From Acidobacteriota bacterium (lineage in GTDB: Bacteria; Acidobacteriota; Vicinamibacteria; Vicinamibacterales; CAVVIG01), in contig QHWB01000030.1 of the NCBI GenBank assembly GCA_003222395.1, positions 172,221 through 236,220 on the forward strand: a DNA stretch of 64,000 nt, written 5' to 3'. The first letter of the stretch is position 1. Each line of letters opens with the position of its first letter. Of the stretch, positions 25,210 to 33,961 are shown piece by piece. The position numbers and the translations under genes were made by a program. The notes under the pieces were generated by a model, which saw nothing but the letters and a program-made list of their open reading frames with translations, was not told where the DNA came from and did not search any database.

Positions 25210-25619
25210 ACGCCGTCGTCGACACGAACGTCGTGGCGTATTTCGTCCTCGGCACGCACCGTTTCGTCGAGGAAGTCCGCACCTTTATGGCGACGCTCGA
25301 TGAGGCGTGGGCGCCTGCCCTCTGGGAGGCCGAGCTCGCCAACGCGCTCTGGATGGCGACGCGTCACGACGTCCTGACGATCGACGAAGCCACCCGCCGC
25401 TTGTCATTGGCCGACGCCTTGCGCATTCACGCGATTCCGAACCGAACGTTATGGCAGGCGGCCCTGATTCGCGCCCACCAATCCAAGATCGCGGTGTACG
25501 ACACGCTGTTCGTCGAGCTGGCGGCACGTGAGCACTTGCCGCTCGTCACCTTCGACGCTGCGCTCCTGAAAGCCTTTCCGGATATCGCGGTCCGCCCCGG
25601 CGCTGTGAGCTCCGAATAG
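25206..25619 (+). CDS. VapC-type PIN-domain toxin (ribonuclease)
   Basis: GTG start at 25206; 137 residues, a normal PIN length. The acidic active-site set is visible: D6 ('VVDTNVV'), E43 ('WEAELANAL'), D99 ('AVYDTLFVELA') and D117 ('VTFDAALL'). PIN toxins cut tRNA or rRNA when freed from the antitoxin. The gene directly follows its FitA-like partner. All key residues being present, the module looks intact. Confidence 0.92.
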   Translation: MNAVVDTNVVAYFVLGTHRFVEEVRTFMATLDEAWAPALWEAELANALWMATRHDVLTIDEATRRLSLADALRIHAIPNRTLWQAALIRAHQSKIAVYDTLFVELAAREHLPLVTFDAALLKAFPDIAVRPGAVSSE

Positions 25620-25753
25620 CTCTCACCGGAGACACGTTGCGGCAACTGACGGACGTCGCGTCAACGGCCGCCGCGAACATCTGAAGTTCACCATGTCAGC
25701 GGGCGTCACCGTCGAGGCGGATCGTCACAGCGCCACTTCGCGCAAAACGGGCG

Positions 25754-25782
25754 TTGACACGATGCATCGCCCGTCGTAGCGT
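25754..25782 (+). promoter_or_regulatory. Candidate promoter giving a near-leaderless ADOP mRNA
   Basis: A perfect TTGACA (25754-25759), 17-bp spacer and TAGCGT (25777-25782) end only 9 bp before the permease ATG at 25792. No Shine-Dalgarno sequence lies upstream of the ATG. If the promoter is real the transcript would start at or within a few bases of the start codon. Confidence 0.4.
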
Positions 25783-25791
25783 TCATGGATC

Positions 25792-28350
25792 ATGTTCCGC
25801 GATGTGCGTCAAGCCGTGCGCATGCTCGCTCAGGCCAGAGGATGGACGACCGTCGTCGTCGTCTCGCTCGGTCTAGGGATTGGCGCGAACACCGCGCTGT
25901 TCTCGGCGGTCAACGGACTGCTGCTGAAAAAGGTTCCGGTCGACGATCCCGGCTCGCTCGTGCGGCTGCGCGGCATCGGCGGCAACCAGATGGCGACGAG
26001 CTCGAGCGACTACGGGTTCACCAATCGCGACGCCTACGGTGGCCGCGAACGGACGGTCCGCACCACTTTCTCGTATCCCATGTACGAGCAGTTCCGCGCC
26101 GCGAATCAGACGATGACGGATCTCTTTGCGTGCGCCCCGTACGGCCGCGTGAACGTCGTCGTCGATCGCCAGGCCGACATCGCGACGGCGTTCATCTCGT
26201 CCGGCAACTATTACCAGCTGCTCGGCGTGTCGGCGATTGTCGGACGAACGATCGTCCCGGACGACGACCGTCGTACCGCGCCGCCCGTGGCCGCAATCAG
26301 CTATCGGTACTGGCGTTCGCGATTCGCCGGCGATCGAGCGGCGATCGGCAGGGTTGTTCAGATCAACAACGTTCCGGTGACTATCGTCGGCGTGCTGCCG
26401 GAGTGGTTCACCGGCGTTCAGCAGCCGTCCGCGACGGCGCCGGACGTATCCGTTCCGCTTGCGCTCGATCCGCAACTGAGCACCGGTCTTCCACGGGATC
26501 CCGGCGTCGCCTCATCGCGCCTGGACCAGCCGACCTATTGGTGGCTGCAGGTGATGGGACGCCTGAAGCCGGGGGTCACGCCCGCACAAGTGCAGGCAAA
26601 TCTCGGCGGTATGTTCCAGCAGACGGCACGCGCCGGGTTCGATTCATATCTCGCGTCGCTGCCGGAAGGGGGCAGATCGGCGTCGTACCTCCGGAACCGG
26701 ACCGCCGTGTCGCAGCTGCGGGCAGAGCCGGGCGATCGCGGCATCTACGACGCGAACACCGAGGATCTCCGCGCGGTCACGATTCTGACGATCGTTGTCG
26801 CGCTGGTGCTGCTCATCGTGTGCGCGAACGTCGCCAACCTGCTGCTCTCGCGCGCGACCGGGCGGCAGAAGGAGATCTCGGTCCGTCTGTCGCTCGGCGC
26901 CACGCGCGCGCGGCTCGTCCGGCAACTGCTGACGGAAAGCCTGCTGCTCTCTTCGCTCGGCGGCGCGTTCGGGATTCTGGTGGGGTACTGGGGCAGGCAA
27001 CTGCTGCCCGGCAGTACGGGACGAGCGACGGTGATGGACTGGCGAGTAGTCGCATTCGTCGCCGCGGTGACGACGCTGACCGCGATCGTGTTCGGGCTCG
27101 CGCCTGCGCTTCGGGCCAGCAGCGCGAACGTGAGCAGCGCACTGAAAGACACCAGCCGCACTGTGGCCGGCGGGCGCAGCGCGCTGAGCAGGGCGCTCCT
27201 CGTCGTGCAGGTCGCCATCTCGCTCGTGCTCCTCATCGGCGCCGGGCTGTTTCTGCGCACGGTCCAGAATCTTCGTCACGTGAACGTCGGATTCGATCCG
27301 AACAACGTAGTGCTCTTCCGCGTGAACCCGCAGTTGAACCGATACGACGACAAGCGAATCAAAGCGCTGTACGCCGAGATGATGGACCGGCTGCAAGCGG
27401 TGAACGGCGTTCGCGCAGTGGCGCTATCCGATCCCGCGTTGCTCTCCGGCAACGTCAGCGGCACGGGCATGTTCGTTCAGGGCGAGACCTACGCCGAAGG
27501 CGAAAAGCACGACGTGAACCGCGTGGTCGTGTCGCCGAGCTTCTTCGAAGCGATGCAGATTCCCGTCCTTGTCGGCCGCGGCTTTACGTCTCGGGATGTC
27601 GACGGAGCCCCGTTCGTCGCGATCGTCAACGAAGCGGCCGTCAAGAAGTACTTCGCGAATCGAGATCCAATCGGACGGAGATTCGGCAGCAGCGTCGAAA
27701 ACAGCGGCAAGCTCGAGGTCGTCGGCGTGCTCAAGGACACGAAGTACGACAGCTTGCGCGAGCCCGCGCCACCGACGATCTACGTGCCCTACACGCAGAT
27801 GCCGACGCGGGGCGGCGTCGTTTTCGAGGTGCGCACCGCTGCCGATCCGCTCGCGTCGATTGCTGCGATTCGGGAAGCCGTCAGGCAGATCGATGCGAAC
27901 CTGCCGCTGCAGGACGTCTCCACGCAAATGGAGCAGGTCGAGCAGCGGTTCATGCAGGAAAAGCTGTTCGCGCAGGCGTACGCGCTCTTCGGCGGCCTCG
28001 CGCTCGCGCTCGCATCCATTGGCCTCTTCGGGTTGATGTCGTACAGCGTGGCGCGGCGCACGAACGAGATCGGCATCCGCATGGCGCTCGGCGCGCAGCG
28101 CGAAGATGTGCTCCGGCTCGTCATGCAGGAATCGATGACCCTGGTCGGCGTCGGCATGGCCATCGGCCTTGCGGCAGCCGTGGCGGCGAACCGCCTCGTG
28201 ACGACGCTGCTCTTCGGCCTCGCACCAACCGATCCGCGTTCGATCGGGCTGGCGCTGATCGCGATGATCGCCGTATCGACGGTGGCTGGGTATCTGCCCG
28301 CCCGCCGCGCGTCACGCGTCGATCCGATGACGGCGCTGCACTACGAGTGA
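25792..28350 (+). CDS. ADOP/MacB-type FtsX-domain permease
   Basis: This 852-residue permease has the acidobacterial ADOP duplicated layout. The first helix is at ~20-42 ('TTVVVVSLGLGIGANTALFSAVNGLLLK'), followed by a MacB periplasmic-core domain with 'SYRYWRSRFAGDRAAIGRVVQINNVPVTIVGVLP'. The central FtsX helices are around 'LLIVCANVANLLLSRATGRQKEISVRLSLGATRARLVRQLLTESLLL', then a second periplasmic domain, and the closing membrane domain 'LFGLMSYSVARRTNEIGIRMALGAQREDVL...VAGYLPARRASRVDPMTALHYE'. No ATPase gene is adjacent. The function in export or envelope remodelling is not established. Confidence 0.95.
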   Translation: MFRDVRQAVRMLAQARGWTTVVVVSLGLGIGANTALFSAVNGLLLKKVPVDDPGSLVRLRGIGGNQMATSSSDYGFTNRDAYGGRERTVRTTFSYPMYEQFRAANQTMTDLFACAPYGRVNVVVDRQADIATAFISSGNYYQLLGVSAIVGRTIVPDDDRRTAPPVAAISYRYWRSRFAGDRAAIGRVVQINNVPVTIVGVLPEWFTGVQQPSATAPDVSVPLALDPQLSTGLPRDPGVASSRLDQPTYWWLQVMGRLKPGVTPAQVQANLGGMFQQTARAGFDSYLASLPEGGRSASYLRNRTAVSQLRAEPGDRGIYDANTEDLRAVTILTIVVALVLLIVCANVANLLLSRATGRQKEISVRLSLGATRARLVRQLLTESLLLSSLGGAFGILVGYWGRQLLPGSTGRATVMDWRVVAFVAAVTTLTAIVFGLAPALRASSANVSSALKDTSRTVAGGRSALSRALLVVQVAISLVLLIGAGLFLRTVQNLRHVNVGFDPNNVVLFRVNPQLNRYDDKRIKALYAEMMDRLQAVNGVRAVALSDPALLSGNVSGTGMFVQGETYAEGEKHDVNRVVVSPSFFEAMQIPVLVGRGFTSRDVDGAPFVAIVNEAAVKKYFANRDPIGRRFGSSVENSGKLEVVGVLKDTKYDSLREPAPPTIYVPYTQMPTRGGVVFEVRTAADPLASIAAIREAVRQIDANLPLQDVSTQMEQVEQRFMQEKLFAQAYALFGGLALALASIGLFGLMSYSVARRTNEIGIRMALGAQREDVLRLVMQESMTLVGVGMAIGLAAAVAANRLVTTLLFGLAPTDPRSIGLALIAMIAVSTVAGYLPARRASRVDPMTALHYE

Positions 28351-28354
28351 GCAT

Positions 28355-29512
28355 TCAACCCGCGCACCGATCGCGAAACGTCATCATCGCCGCGTATGCG
28401 CTCTGGAGTCGCTGTTCGAGCAGCATGCGATCCGCCTCTGATGCGTTCTCGACGATGCGGCGGCCGATAGCCTCCAGGAAGCGTCCGTACTTGGCGAGTG
28501 CCGGGATGTCGTTCGCGAGAAGGGCGCGCGTGATCTCGTTCGTTGCTGCAGGAGTGACGAGCTCGGTCCGCGCGACGAACACGCGAGCGACATCGTCCGC
28601 GGGAGGATTGATGTCCAGCGGCAGGACGCTGTCGATCACGCGACGCGGAACGACGTAAAAGAGCCGCGTTCCTTCCTCGAGCCATGAATCGCGCCACGTC
28701 TTCACCATGGCGTTCGCTTCTTCCGGGTAGAGGCCATTCGCCACGAGCATCCTCTGAAGCTCGAGCGAAGGCTCCTGATCGGTCACCGGTGGATCGACGG
28801 TGACGAGACCATCGGCAGCGCGTCGGACTTCGTATCGAAGCCGTCCGCGATCATTCGAGAAGAGAATGATCTCGTCGATTCTGCCCGGTCCCTGCTTTCG
28901 AATGCTCACCTGGCCCGCGGCGTCCATCGTCGCCGCGATTGGAAGCGTGAAGCGGCCGACTCCTCGGTAGAAGAGAAACTTCTCCGTTTGCGATCCGGAG
29001 CGGACCGCCGCGGCGTTGGTCTCGCGAGCGGTGTAGTAGTGACTCGTCCCCCGCTCGACCGGAAAGTCGTGCGCACCGCCGGGTGAGACCTTCACACGGG
29101 TCCACTCAATCGCACTCGTGGATCCCGGAGCAGTCGGAGCGTTGGTCTGCGCGACGGATGCGCGAGGAAACCATTCCGTGATCACGCCGCTGTGGAACCG
29201 AACACGAACATCGACGATCGTCTCCCGCGGAGCGTAGAAGTACAGGACCGGCGTCTCCATGCGAACGGTGCCCGCGAGCGCTCCTTTGATGTTGAAGGCG
29301 CTGCGCTCGACGAAACACGGCAGATCCGACGGGCCACCCAGCGCATGCCATTCGACCGCCGTTCCATCTGAACCGGCAATCGATGTAAAGGTGCCCCACT
29401 CGTGAACGGTCAGCGCATCTGGATCGTTGGCTCGCGTGGGCGCCGGCATCGCGGAACAGATGGCGGCTGCGATCGTTGAAACGACTGCTGCGACAACAGA
29501 GTGCCGCATCAC
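28355..29512 (-). CDS. Secreted protein of unknown function (385 aa)
   Basis: A signal peptide covers residues ~1-29 ('VVAAVVSTIAAAICSAMPAPTRA'). The mature start 'LTVHEWGTFTSIAGSDG' is a distinctive motif that I associate with an uncharacterised secreted family in Planctomycetes and Acidobacteria; this recollection is unverified. Other conserved-looking pieces are 'METPVLYFYAPRETIVDVRVRFHSGVITEWFP' and 'EKFLFYRGVGRFTLP', which suggest beta-rich structure, and a helical C-terminus ('FGRFLEAIGRRIV...' type, 'LLEQRLQSAYAAMM'). No catalytic motif was recognised. It is convergent with the permease, 4 bp apart. Confidence 0.8.
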   Translation of the reverse strand: MMRHSVVAAVVSTIAAAICSAMPAPTRANDPDALTVHEWGTFTSIAGSDGTAVEWHALGGPSDLPCFVERSAFNIKGALAGTVRMETPVLYFYAPRETIVDVRVRFHSGVITEWFPRASVAQTNAPTAPGSTSAIEWTRVKVSPGGAHDFPVERGTSHYYTARETNAAAVRSGSQTEKFLFYRGVGRFTLPIAATMDAAGQVSIRKQGPGRIDEIILFSNDRGRLRYEVRRAADGLVTVDPPVTDQEPSLELQRMLVANGLYPEEANAMVKTWRDSWLEEGTRLFYVVPRRVIDSVLPLDINPPADDVARVFVARTELVTPAATNEITRALLANDIPALAKYGRFLEAIGRRIVENASEADRMLLEQRLQSAYAAMMTFRDRCAG

Positions 29513-29876
29513 GCCCTCCAGTCACGGTCCCATGAGCTCGCCAGTCGGCTCGGGACGTCGTGCGTGTCAGATTGCAGGACGTTTGGAATAACCGAACGTT
29601 AACTATCGGTGCGAGCAGCTATCACTGCAAGCCCGATCCTCACGTGTGAGCTCGTGCGGACGATCGGTGCGTTGGCGGAAGGCACTCGTGGCTGACATCT
29701 ACAAGTCAGGGACCGGATAGAACGACACGGGCGCGATACGCGTATCATCTCCTGGAAGACGTCGGCCACATCCTCCCCCCTCAGACAATGGCCATTGCCG
29801 AATTTCTGAGGAATGTGACAGCTGAGCACACGATTTTCACCGTGTCCGACGCGGTCAACGTCCGATACATCGGAGC
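29513..29876. other. Divergent intergenic region with a 12-bp palindrome
   Basis: This 364-bp gap separates the divergent secreted-protein and permease genes. GATACGCGTATC at 29736-29747 is a perfect 12-bp palindrome and a candidate operator. No family-like ORF or RNA gene was seen. Confidence 0.4.
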
Positions 29877-32393
29877 ATGCCCGTGAAAGAACCGACGCAG
29901 ACTTTATGGGGATTGGTCTGGCTGGAGCGGCTGTGGCAGGACGTCCGGTACGGGTGCCGCACGCTCGCCGCCAGTCCAGGTTTCGCAGCGGTCGCGGTCC
30001 TTTCGCTGGCGATCGGCATCGGCGCCAACTGCGCGATCTTCAGCTTTGCCGATGCGCTGCTGTTGCGGCCGCTTCCGGTCGCGCGCCCGGGCGAAGTCCT
30101 CACGGTCGGCTCGACGACGTCGGTCGAGGCTTTCGGCGCCAGCTCTCTCATCTCCTCGTATCGCGATTACGTGGACATTCGCGACCGCAGCAAGAGCTTC
30201 GAGGGACTTGTCGCGTTCACGTACCTCACGGCCGGCTTCGCTGCGGATCCAACGAGCGCACCGAAACTGAAGATGGGCATGCTGGCCAGCGGCAACCTCT
30301 TTACCGTGATGGGCGTCGAGCCGACGTTCGGACGCGGCTTCAGGCCCGAAGAGGATCAAATACCCGGACGAGACGCCGTCGTCGTGCTCGGGCGAGCGCT
30401 GTGGGAGCAGGAATTCGGGTCAGACCCGGCGGTGCTCGGCCGCCGCCTGCGCATCAACGGCAACGAGTTGACCGTGATCGGCGTGGCGCCGTCCGAATTC
30501 ACCGGCATGGACCAGTACGTTCGATCCGATTTCTTCGTGCCGCTGATGATGTCGCCGCGTCTGATGAGCGATCCCAAGACCGGTTCTCTCGAGGCGCGCG
30601 ACGCCAGGAATCTCCAGATCAAGGGACGGCTGCGGCCCGGAGTCACGCAGGCTGCGGCGCAGGCGGAACTGACAACGATCGCCGCGGATCTGGAGCGCGC
30701 GTATCCCGACACGAACAAGAATCGCCGGCTCGCAGTGCGCACCGAACTGCAGGCGCGAATGGCGGAAGATCCACCGGACGCGACGTTGCTTGCGATGCTG
30801 TCGACGCTCGCGCTCGCGGTGTTGCTCGTCGCATGTGCCAACGTCGCGGGTCTCTTGACGAGCCGGGCGCCCGCGCGCGCACGCGAGATGGCGCTGCGCC
30901 TCGCCATCGGCGCCGGCCGCGGCCGCCTCGCACGGCAATTGGTGACGGAGAGCCTGCTGCTCGCCCTGACGGGCGGTATCGCGGGGCTCGGCGTCGGCTA
31001 CGCCGGCATGACGCTGTTCCGGCAGATCGAACTGCCGACGGATCTTCCCATCACGCTCTCGATTCAAATGGATCGCCGCGCGCTCGCGGTCAGCCTCATC
31101 GTCGCCGTGGCCAGCGCGGTGATCTTCGGCCTCGTGCCGGCGATTCAGGCGACGCGTACGGATCTGACCGCCGTGATGAAAGCCGGCGACAGCGTCGGGC
31201 CGGGCCGGCGGCGCCGCTGGGGACGCGCCGTGCTCGTCGGCGGACAGATCGCCGTGTCCGTCGTACTGCTCGTCATCGCGCTGTTCATGTACCGCGGCTT
31301 CCGCCAGCAGCTCGCGGACGGACCCGGGTATCGCATCGATCATCTGCTCATGATGAGTTTCGATCCGACCCTTCTGCGTTACACCGACGCGCAATCGACG
31401 CAGTTCTTCGAACAGGTCGCCGAACGAGCGCGGGACGTAGCTGGCGTCAAGGCCGTGACGATGACGACGTGGGTGCCGATGACAAACGCGATCGACTCCG
31501 AGACGCTCGTTCCGGAGGGCTTTCAATTCCCTCCGGGGAAGGACAACGCCAGCGTGCTCGCCTCGGGTGTCGACGAACATTACTTCGACACGATGGGGAT
31601 CACGATTCTGGAGGGACGCAGCTTCCGCCGCGACGATTCCGTCGACGCGCCGCGAGTCGCCATCGTGAACCAGCAGTTTGCGCAGCGTTACTGGCCGAAC
31701 CAGGATCCGATCGGCAAACGCATTCGGCTGGTCGATCGCGACGGAACCTGGTTTCAGGTCGTAGGGCTCGCGAAGACCAGCAAGTACATCTTCATCGCCG
31801 AGCCGCCGACGGAATTCGTGTACTTTCCGTATCGCCAGAAGAAAGTGGAGCGGATGATCATGCTGGTCCAGTCTGCCGGCGATCCGTCCTCGCTCGCTGC
31901 GCCCTTGAGAGCGGCGGTGCACCGCCTCGACGCGAACCTGCCGATCTACAACGTACGCACGATGGAAGCGCTCTATCGGATGCGTGCCACGAGCATCATC
32001 AACGTGCTCGTCGGCACCGTCGCTGCGATGGGGCTGCTGGGACTCGGCCTCGCGATCGTTGGCCTCTACGGCCTGGTTGCGTATGCGGTGAGCCGGCGCA
32101 CGCGCGAAATCGGGATTCGCATGGCGATTGGCGCCGACCGCGCCGCCGTGCTGCGGCTGGTGCTCGGTCAAGGTCTCGTGCTGGCTGTGGTCGGTCTGCT
32201 GCTGGGCCTTGCGGCCAGTGTCGCCGCGGGAAAACTGCTGATGGCCGCGTTCCCGATGGGTGACAACGAGCGCGATGTCGCCGCGCTGTTCATGGTCGTC
32301 CCGCTCGTGCTGGCGGTCACGTTCCTCGCGACCTACGTCCCCGCGCGTCGTGCGTCGCGCGTGAATCCGATGCAGGCGCTGCGCTACGAGTGA
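29877..32393 (+). CDS. ADOP/MacB-type FtsX-domain permease
   Basis: This 838-residue second intact ADOP permease opens with 'LWQDVRYGCRTLAASPGFAAVAVLSLAIGIGANCAIFSFADALLLRPLPV', the standard first helix. It has the central domain 'LLVACANVAGLLTSRAPARAREMALRLAIGAGRGRLARQLVTESLLL', a second periplasmic region 'VDEHYFDTMGITILEGRSF', and ends 'LATYVPARRASRVNPMQALRYE'. Compared with the 25.8-kb gene it differs throughout, so this is not a recent duplication. It stands alone without ATPase or PadR gene. Confidence 0.95.
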   Translation: MPVKEPTQTLWGLVWLERLWQDVRYGCRTLAASPGFAAVAVLSLAIGIGANCAIFSFADALLLRPLPVARPGEVLTVGSTTSVEAFGASSLISSYRDYVDIRDRSKSFEGLVAFTYLTAGFAADPTSAPKLKMGMLASGNLFTVMGVEPTFGRGFRPEEDQIPGRDAVVVLGRALWEQEFGSDPAVLGRRLRINGNELTVIGVAPSEFTGMDQYVRSDFFVPLMMSPRLMSDPKTGSLEARDARNLQIKGRLRPGVTQAAAQAELTTIAADLERAYPDTNKNRRLAVRTELQARMAEDPPDATLLAMLSTLALAVLLVACANVAGLLTSRAPARAREMALRLAIGAGRGRLARQLVTESLLLALTGGIAGLGVGYAGMTLFRQIELPTDLPITLSIQMDRRALAVSLIVAVASAVIFGLVPAIQATRTDLTAVMKAGDSVGPGRRRRWGRAVLVGGQIAVSVVLLVIALFMYRGFRQQLADGPGYRIDHLLMMSFDPTLLRYTDAQSTQFFEQVAERARDVAGVKAVTMTTWVPMTNAIDSETLVPEGFQFPPGKDNASVLASGVDEHYFDTMGITILEGRSFRRDDSVDAPRVAIVNQQFAQRYWPNQDPIGKRIRLVDRDGTWFQVVGLAKTSKYIFIAEPPTEFVYFPYRQKKVERMIMLVQSAGDPSSLAAPLRAAVHRLDANLPIYNVRTMEALYRMRATSIINVLVGTVAAMGLLGLGLAIVGLYGLVAYAVSRRTREIGIRMAIGADRAAVLRLVLGQGLVLAVVGLLLGLAASVAAGKLLMAAFPMGDNERDVAALFMVVPLVLAVTFLATYVPARRASRVNPMQALRYE

Positions 32394-32615
32394 TCAACCG
32401 GCTGGATGCCTGAATCGCCGATAGCGATCCTCAGTCTTGCGCGTTGCGGCGCTCGCCCCACGCCTTCCAGCGGCATTGTCGACCCCGAAAAATCCAGCGC
32501 TTGCGTAAAGAAACGCTATTTCCGCGCCGTCACGATTGATCCCTTAGTCGGAGTTCCATAGATTCTGATTCCGCCTAGACAGCGCTCGTCTGCCAGCCAA
32601 CTGAAAGGAGCCCAT

Positions 32616-33947
32616 ATGCACCCGAAAACAATGGGATCGCTTCTGGTGACTTTGGTTATCGCCATGCCATTGACGATGCGCGCGGATCGCGACGATCGCC
32701 GGCATGACGATCGCGACTGCCGCGAGAGCGAACATCACGAGCACAACGTGAACACGCCGGTTCAGCTGCTCGGCGTGATCGCTGTGCCGGGTAATCCGAT
32801 CATGAGCACCGACATCGGGTGGGTCGATCCGGGAACGGAGCGGTTCTATCTCGCCGATCGATCGAACTTCGGCGTCGATATCATCGAGGCGGAGGACAAT
32901 TTCTACGCGGGCCGTGTAGCCGGGATGGCCGGACCGAAACCGAGCGGTGGCGGTACGTCCACGACCAACGGGCCCGGGCCCAACGGCGTCCTGGTAACGC
33001 CGAATCGACGCCTGTGGGCAGGCGACGGCAACAGCACGGTCCAGGTCGCCGATGTCGATCCCGACTCGCCAACGTACCTGATGATCCTCAAGTCGGTGAA
33101 CACCGCGAACGCGACGTGCGACACGAACACGCCGCCTGGAAATCCCGCGAGCACCACTGGACACTGGTGCGGTCGCGCCGACGAGCTCGGGTACGATCCG
33201 AAAGATCATCTCATTCTCGTGGCGAACAACGCGCCGCTCTCGCCGGCGAAAATCTGCCCGACACCGACCAATCCTGCCGCGCATTGTGCGGTCGCCCCGT
33301 ACGCGACGCTGATCGACGCGAGGACGTACGGCGTCCTTGGTCAGATCACATTCACGGGCGCGGGAGGCTTGGAACAGCCGCTCTGGGACGCGGCGCTGCG
33401 GAGGTTCTGGATCACTGTTCCAGGTCCGGCCGGCGGCAGCCCGATGATCGCCCGCATCGATCCGACGAAACTTCCCCTGACCGTCGACAAATCGATCGTG
33501 CTCGACTGCCAAGCGCTCACCGGTACTGCCAGCGCAAGCATCACGGGCATCGCGCTCGGACCATTTCAACACCTGCTGGTCGCGGCGTGTGGGTTCCCGA
33601 TCGTCCTGAGCGCGCTGACCGGTCACATCTTCAACGTCATCACCGAGGTCGGCGGTGGCGACGAGGTGTGGCACAACCCCGGCGACAACCGCTTCTACGT
33701 CACGGCGGCCGATACGACGACGCTCGTGCAGTCGCTCGGCGTCATCGATGCCGAAACCAGCACGTGGCTTCAGAACGTCCAGGACGTGCGGGGGCGGAAC
33801 GCTGCCGCGTTTGCAGAGAACAACCACGTGTTCAATGCCGTGACAACTCCCGCTCCGCCGACGGTCGAGGATCCGAGGAGTCCGTGCGTGCAGTTCGGTC
33901 TGGTGGGCCGCGGTTGCATCGGCGTGTTCGGTCACTCGGGTGAGTAA
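32616..33947 (+). CDS. Secreted YncE-like beta-propeller protein
   Basis: AAGGAG lies ~8 bp before the ATG. The 443-residue product has a signal peptide (~1-23) followed by a His/Asp/Arg-rich linker ('DRDDRRHDDRDCRESEHHEH') that might bind metal. The rest is a propeller-like domain with 'STDIGWVDPGTERFYLADRSNFGVDIIEA', 'LVTPNRRLWAGDGNSTVQVADV', 'DELGYDPKDHLILVANNAP' and 'GGGDEVWHNPGDNRFYVTAA'. Several cysteines suggest disulphides. It resembles YVTN/YncE-type proteins; no enzymatic residues were recognised. It is convergent with the large Asp-box protein. Confidence 0.75.
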   Translation: MHPKTMGSLLVTLVIAMPLTMRADRDDRRHDDRDCRESEHHEHNVNTPVQLLGVIAVPGNPIMSTDIGWVDPGTERFYLADRSNFGVDIIEAEDNFYAGRVAGMAGPKPSGGGTSTTNGPGPNGVLVTPNRRLWAGDGNSTVQVADVDPDSPTYLMILKSVNTANATCDTNTPPGNPASTTGHWCGRADELGYDPKDHLILVANNAPLSPAKICPTPTNPAAHCAVAPYATLIDARTYGVLGQITFTGAGGLEQPLWDAALRRFWITVPGPAGGSPMIARIDPTKLPLTVDKSIVLDCQALTGTASASITGIALGPFQHLLVAACGFPIVLSALTGHIFNVITEVGGGDEVWHNPGDNRFYVTAADTTTLVQSLGVIDAETSTWLQNVQDVRGRNAAAFAENNHVFNAVTTPAPPTVEDPRSPCVQFGLVGRGCIGVFGHSGE

Positions 33948-33961
33948 AGGAGCGATGTTCC

